The position numbers and the translations under genes are program-made. A DNA stretch of 6,381 nt, taken from Chloroflexota bacterium (GTDB lineage Bacteria; Chloroflexota; Anaerolineae; Promineifilales; Promineifilaceae). Under the pieces are notes generated by a model. It had not been told where the DNA came from and searched no databases. It saw only the letters and a program-made list of their open reading frames with translations. Of this stretch, positions 4,818 through 6,381 are shown piece after piece (positions within the stretch are counted from its first letter, which is position 1; the number at the start of each line of letters is the position of its first letter). The DNA is taken from positions 1-6,381 of the forward strand of contig QQUD01000646.1 of assembly GCA_008501785.1 (NCBI GenBank), read 5' to 3'.

Positions 4818-6381
4818 ATGCAAAATTTTGGTGCAAATGTAAGTGAATTTGGTGTTGATAATCACGGCATCTTGAATCCAGGAACTGTTTACTGGAACCT
4901 CTCTACCCCCATGCTTTATGAACAAGTTATTCGACGTCGAGAAGGGCTGCTGTCTCATCTGGGACCGATTGTTGTCCACACCGGTGACCACACAGGTCGT
5001 TCCCCTAACGACAAATTCACCGTCAAAGAGCCTTCTAGCGAAAAGGATATTTGGTGGGGTGAGGTCAATCGTTCCATTTCACAAGATCAGTTTGATGGCA
5101 TTCACAGCAAGATGATTACCTATATGCAAAATCGTGACATCTTTGTGTTTGATGGGTACGCAGGAGCAGACGAAGATTATCGGATGCCGGTTCGTGTTAT
5201 TAACGAATATGCATGGCACAATTTATTTGCGCGCAATATGTTTATACGTGAATTTGATGAATACAAATTGCGCAATCATGTGCCCAATTTCACTGTGATT
5301 GATATGCCTCGTTTCCATGCTGATCCTGAAGTTGATGGCACCAACAGCCAGACCTTTATCTTGGTAGATTTCGCTAAAAAACTGGTTTTGATTGGTGGTA
5401 CCGAATATGCTGGTGAAATGAAGAAGAGTATTTTCACCGCCATGAATTACTACCTGCCAAAACGCGGTGTGATGGCCATGCACTGTAGTGCAAATTATGG
5501 CGAAACACCAGACGATGCGGCTCTATTCTTTGGTTTAAGCGGTACAGGCAAAACCACATTGAGCAATGATACCAATCGGACCTTGATTGGCGACGACGAA
5601 CACGGGTGGAGCGACAAAGGAATCTTCAATTTTGAAGGTGGCTGTTACGCTAAAGTGATTCGCCTTGATCCAGAAGGGGAACCGGAAATCTACGCCACAA
5701 CCCGGCGTTTTGGCACTCTGTTGGAAAATGTTGTTGTTTACACAGATGATCGTCATATCGATTTAGATGATTCAACTTTTACGCAAAACACGCGAGCCAG
5801 CTATCCAATTTCGCATATCCCGAATGCCACGCGCGATGGTGTGGGTGGGCATCCGAAAAATGTTCTTTTCCTGACAGCAGATGCATTTGGTGTATTGCCT
5901 CCAATTAGCAAGCTGACCAAAGAACAGGCTATGTACCACTTCCTCAGTGGCTACACCGCGAAAGTTGCCGGTACAGAACGTGGTGTGACTGAACCAAAAC
6001 CTGAATTTAGCGCATGTTTTGGGGCACCGTTTATGCCGATGCATCCAGGCCGCTACGCTGATTTGCTTGGTGGCAAGGTTGATGAGCATGATTCGAAAGT
6101 ATGGTTGATTAATACTGGTTGGACTGGTGGTCCTGCTGGCGTGGGCAGCCGTATGAAATTAGCTTATACGCGTCGCATGGTAACCGCTATTCTGAATGGC
6201 GAACTGGATGATGTAGAAACATTCACCGAACCTTTCTTCAACCTGGCTGTTCCGAAGGAAATTGATGGCGTACCTTCTGCGGTTTTGAATCCGCGTGATA
6301 CCTGGGAAGATGGCGAAGCATATGACGCGCAGGCTTCCAAATTGGTTGATATGTTCATTGAGAATTTCAAACAGTTTGAAG
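4818..6381 (+). CDS. pckA: Phosphoenolpyruvate carboxykinase (ATP), partial at C-terminus
   Basis: An open frame of 521 codons runs to the window edge. It catalyses oxaloacetate + ATP to phosphoenolpyruvate + CO2 + ADP, the entry to gluconeogenesis, in the cytoplasm. AAGGAG seven bases before ATG fixes the start. Substrate-binding R61 lies in HTGRSPNDKF. Y197 and K202-K203 (TEYAGEMKKSIFT) and H222 (MAMHCSAN) are the metal/substrate residues. GLSGTGKTTLS (239-249) is the P-loop with K245, and GDDEHGW (258-264) includes metal-ligand D259. Each lies exactly 10 residues before its E. coli counterpart (Y207, K213, H232, D269). The late blocks ENVV, SACFGAPFMPMHPGRYA and NTGWTGGPAGVGSRMKL are also intact. 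E. coli PckA has 540 residues; by alignment only about 10-20 residues are missing here. The enzyme is the ATP type, not the GTP type. It follows an IclR-family regulator that may control it. Confidence 0.97.
   Translation, partial: MQNFGANVSEFGVDNHGILNPGTVYWNLSTPMLYEQVIRRREGLLSHLGPIVVHTGDHTGRSPNDKFTVKEPSSEKDIWWGEVNRSISQDQFDGIHSKMITYMQNRDIFVFDGYAGADEDYRMPVRVINEYAWHNLFARNMFIREFDEYKLRNHVPNFTVIDMPRFHADPEVDGTNSQTFILVDFAKKLVLIGGTEYAGEMKKSIFTAMNYYLPKRGVMAMHCSANYGETPDDAALFFGLSGTGKTTLSNDTNRTLIGDDEHGWSDKGIFNFEGGCYAKVIRLDPEGEPEIYATTRRFGTLLENVVVYTDDRHIDLDDSTFTQNTRASYPISHIPNATRDGVGGHPKNVLFLTADAFGVLPPISKLTKEQAMYHFLSGYTAKVAGTERGVTEPKPEFSACFGAPFMPMHPGRYADLLGGKVDEHDSKVWLINTGWTGGPAGVGSRMKLAYTRRMVTAILNGELDDVETFTEPFFNLAVPKEIDGVPSAVLNPRDTWEDGEAYDAQASKLVDMFIENFKQFE

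Noticed and set aside
5223..6370. Several minus-strand frames of 68-105 codons
   Set aside because: All lie opposite the intact pckA reading frame, whose catalytic motifs are complete; none has a recognisable motif.

Overview
This 6.4 kb window is an ordinary-looking bacterial chromosomal stretch of moderate GC with seven protein-coding genes. No rRNA, tRNA, CRISPR array, insertion sequence or phage gene was seen. The sequence does not fix the organism. A bacterium with lipoprotein export, lysine 2,3-aminomutase and ATP-type PEP carboxykinase is certain. The very frequent palindrome ACGGCCGT and the heptanucleotide intergenic repeats would fit a Chloroflexota- or cyanobacterium-like genome with highly iterated short repeats, but that is a low-confidence guess.

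Left part (1-1721, minus strand). Three genes are transcribed right to left: an N-formylglutamate amidohydrolase-family protein (981-1721), an isoprenylcysteine/phospholipid methyltransferase-family membrane protein (351-845) and a rhodanese-domain lipoprotein whose C-terminus lies outside the window (1-273). A GC-rich inverted repeat with a U-tract (906-965) probably terminates the first of these transcripts. The last two genes may share a transcript.

Middle (1751-3734, plus strand). Divergently from the amidohydrolase, only 29 bp away, starts a GNAT acetyltransferase. It is followed after 112 bp by a lysine 2,3-aminomutase (kamA) with its own extended -10 promoter and a perfect palindrome at the presumed transcription start. 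All radical-SAM, PLP and lysine-binding residues of the aminomutase are present. The cysteines that form the inter-subunit zinc site of the clostridial enzyme are all replaced, and the protein has a longer C-terminal tail. Aminomutase plus acetyltransferase raises the possibility of an N-acetyl-beta-lysine (osmolyte) module, but this is only inference.

Right part (3735-6381, plus strand). A cluster of heptamer repeats that can fold into a perfect 16-bp hairpin separates kamA from an IclR-family regulator. The regulator is followed by a 204-bp AT-rich regulatory gap with repeated TGACA motifs and a 19-bp palindrome, and then by pckA (ATP-dependent PEP carboxykinase), which runs off the window a few residues before its expected end. 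The natural hypothesis is that the IclR protein controls pckA, linking amino-acid or organic-acid use to gluconeogenesis.

The most unusual signal is not a gene. It is the over-represented palindrome ACGGCCGT (six exact copies plus two near copies), lying both in coding DNA, in different reading frames, and at gene edges. I did not find an obviously new multi-gene system.
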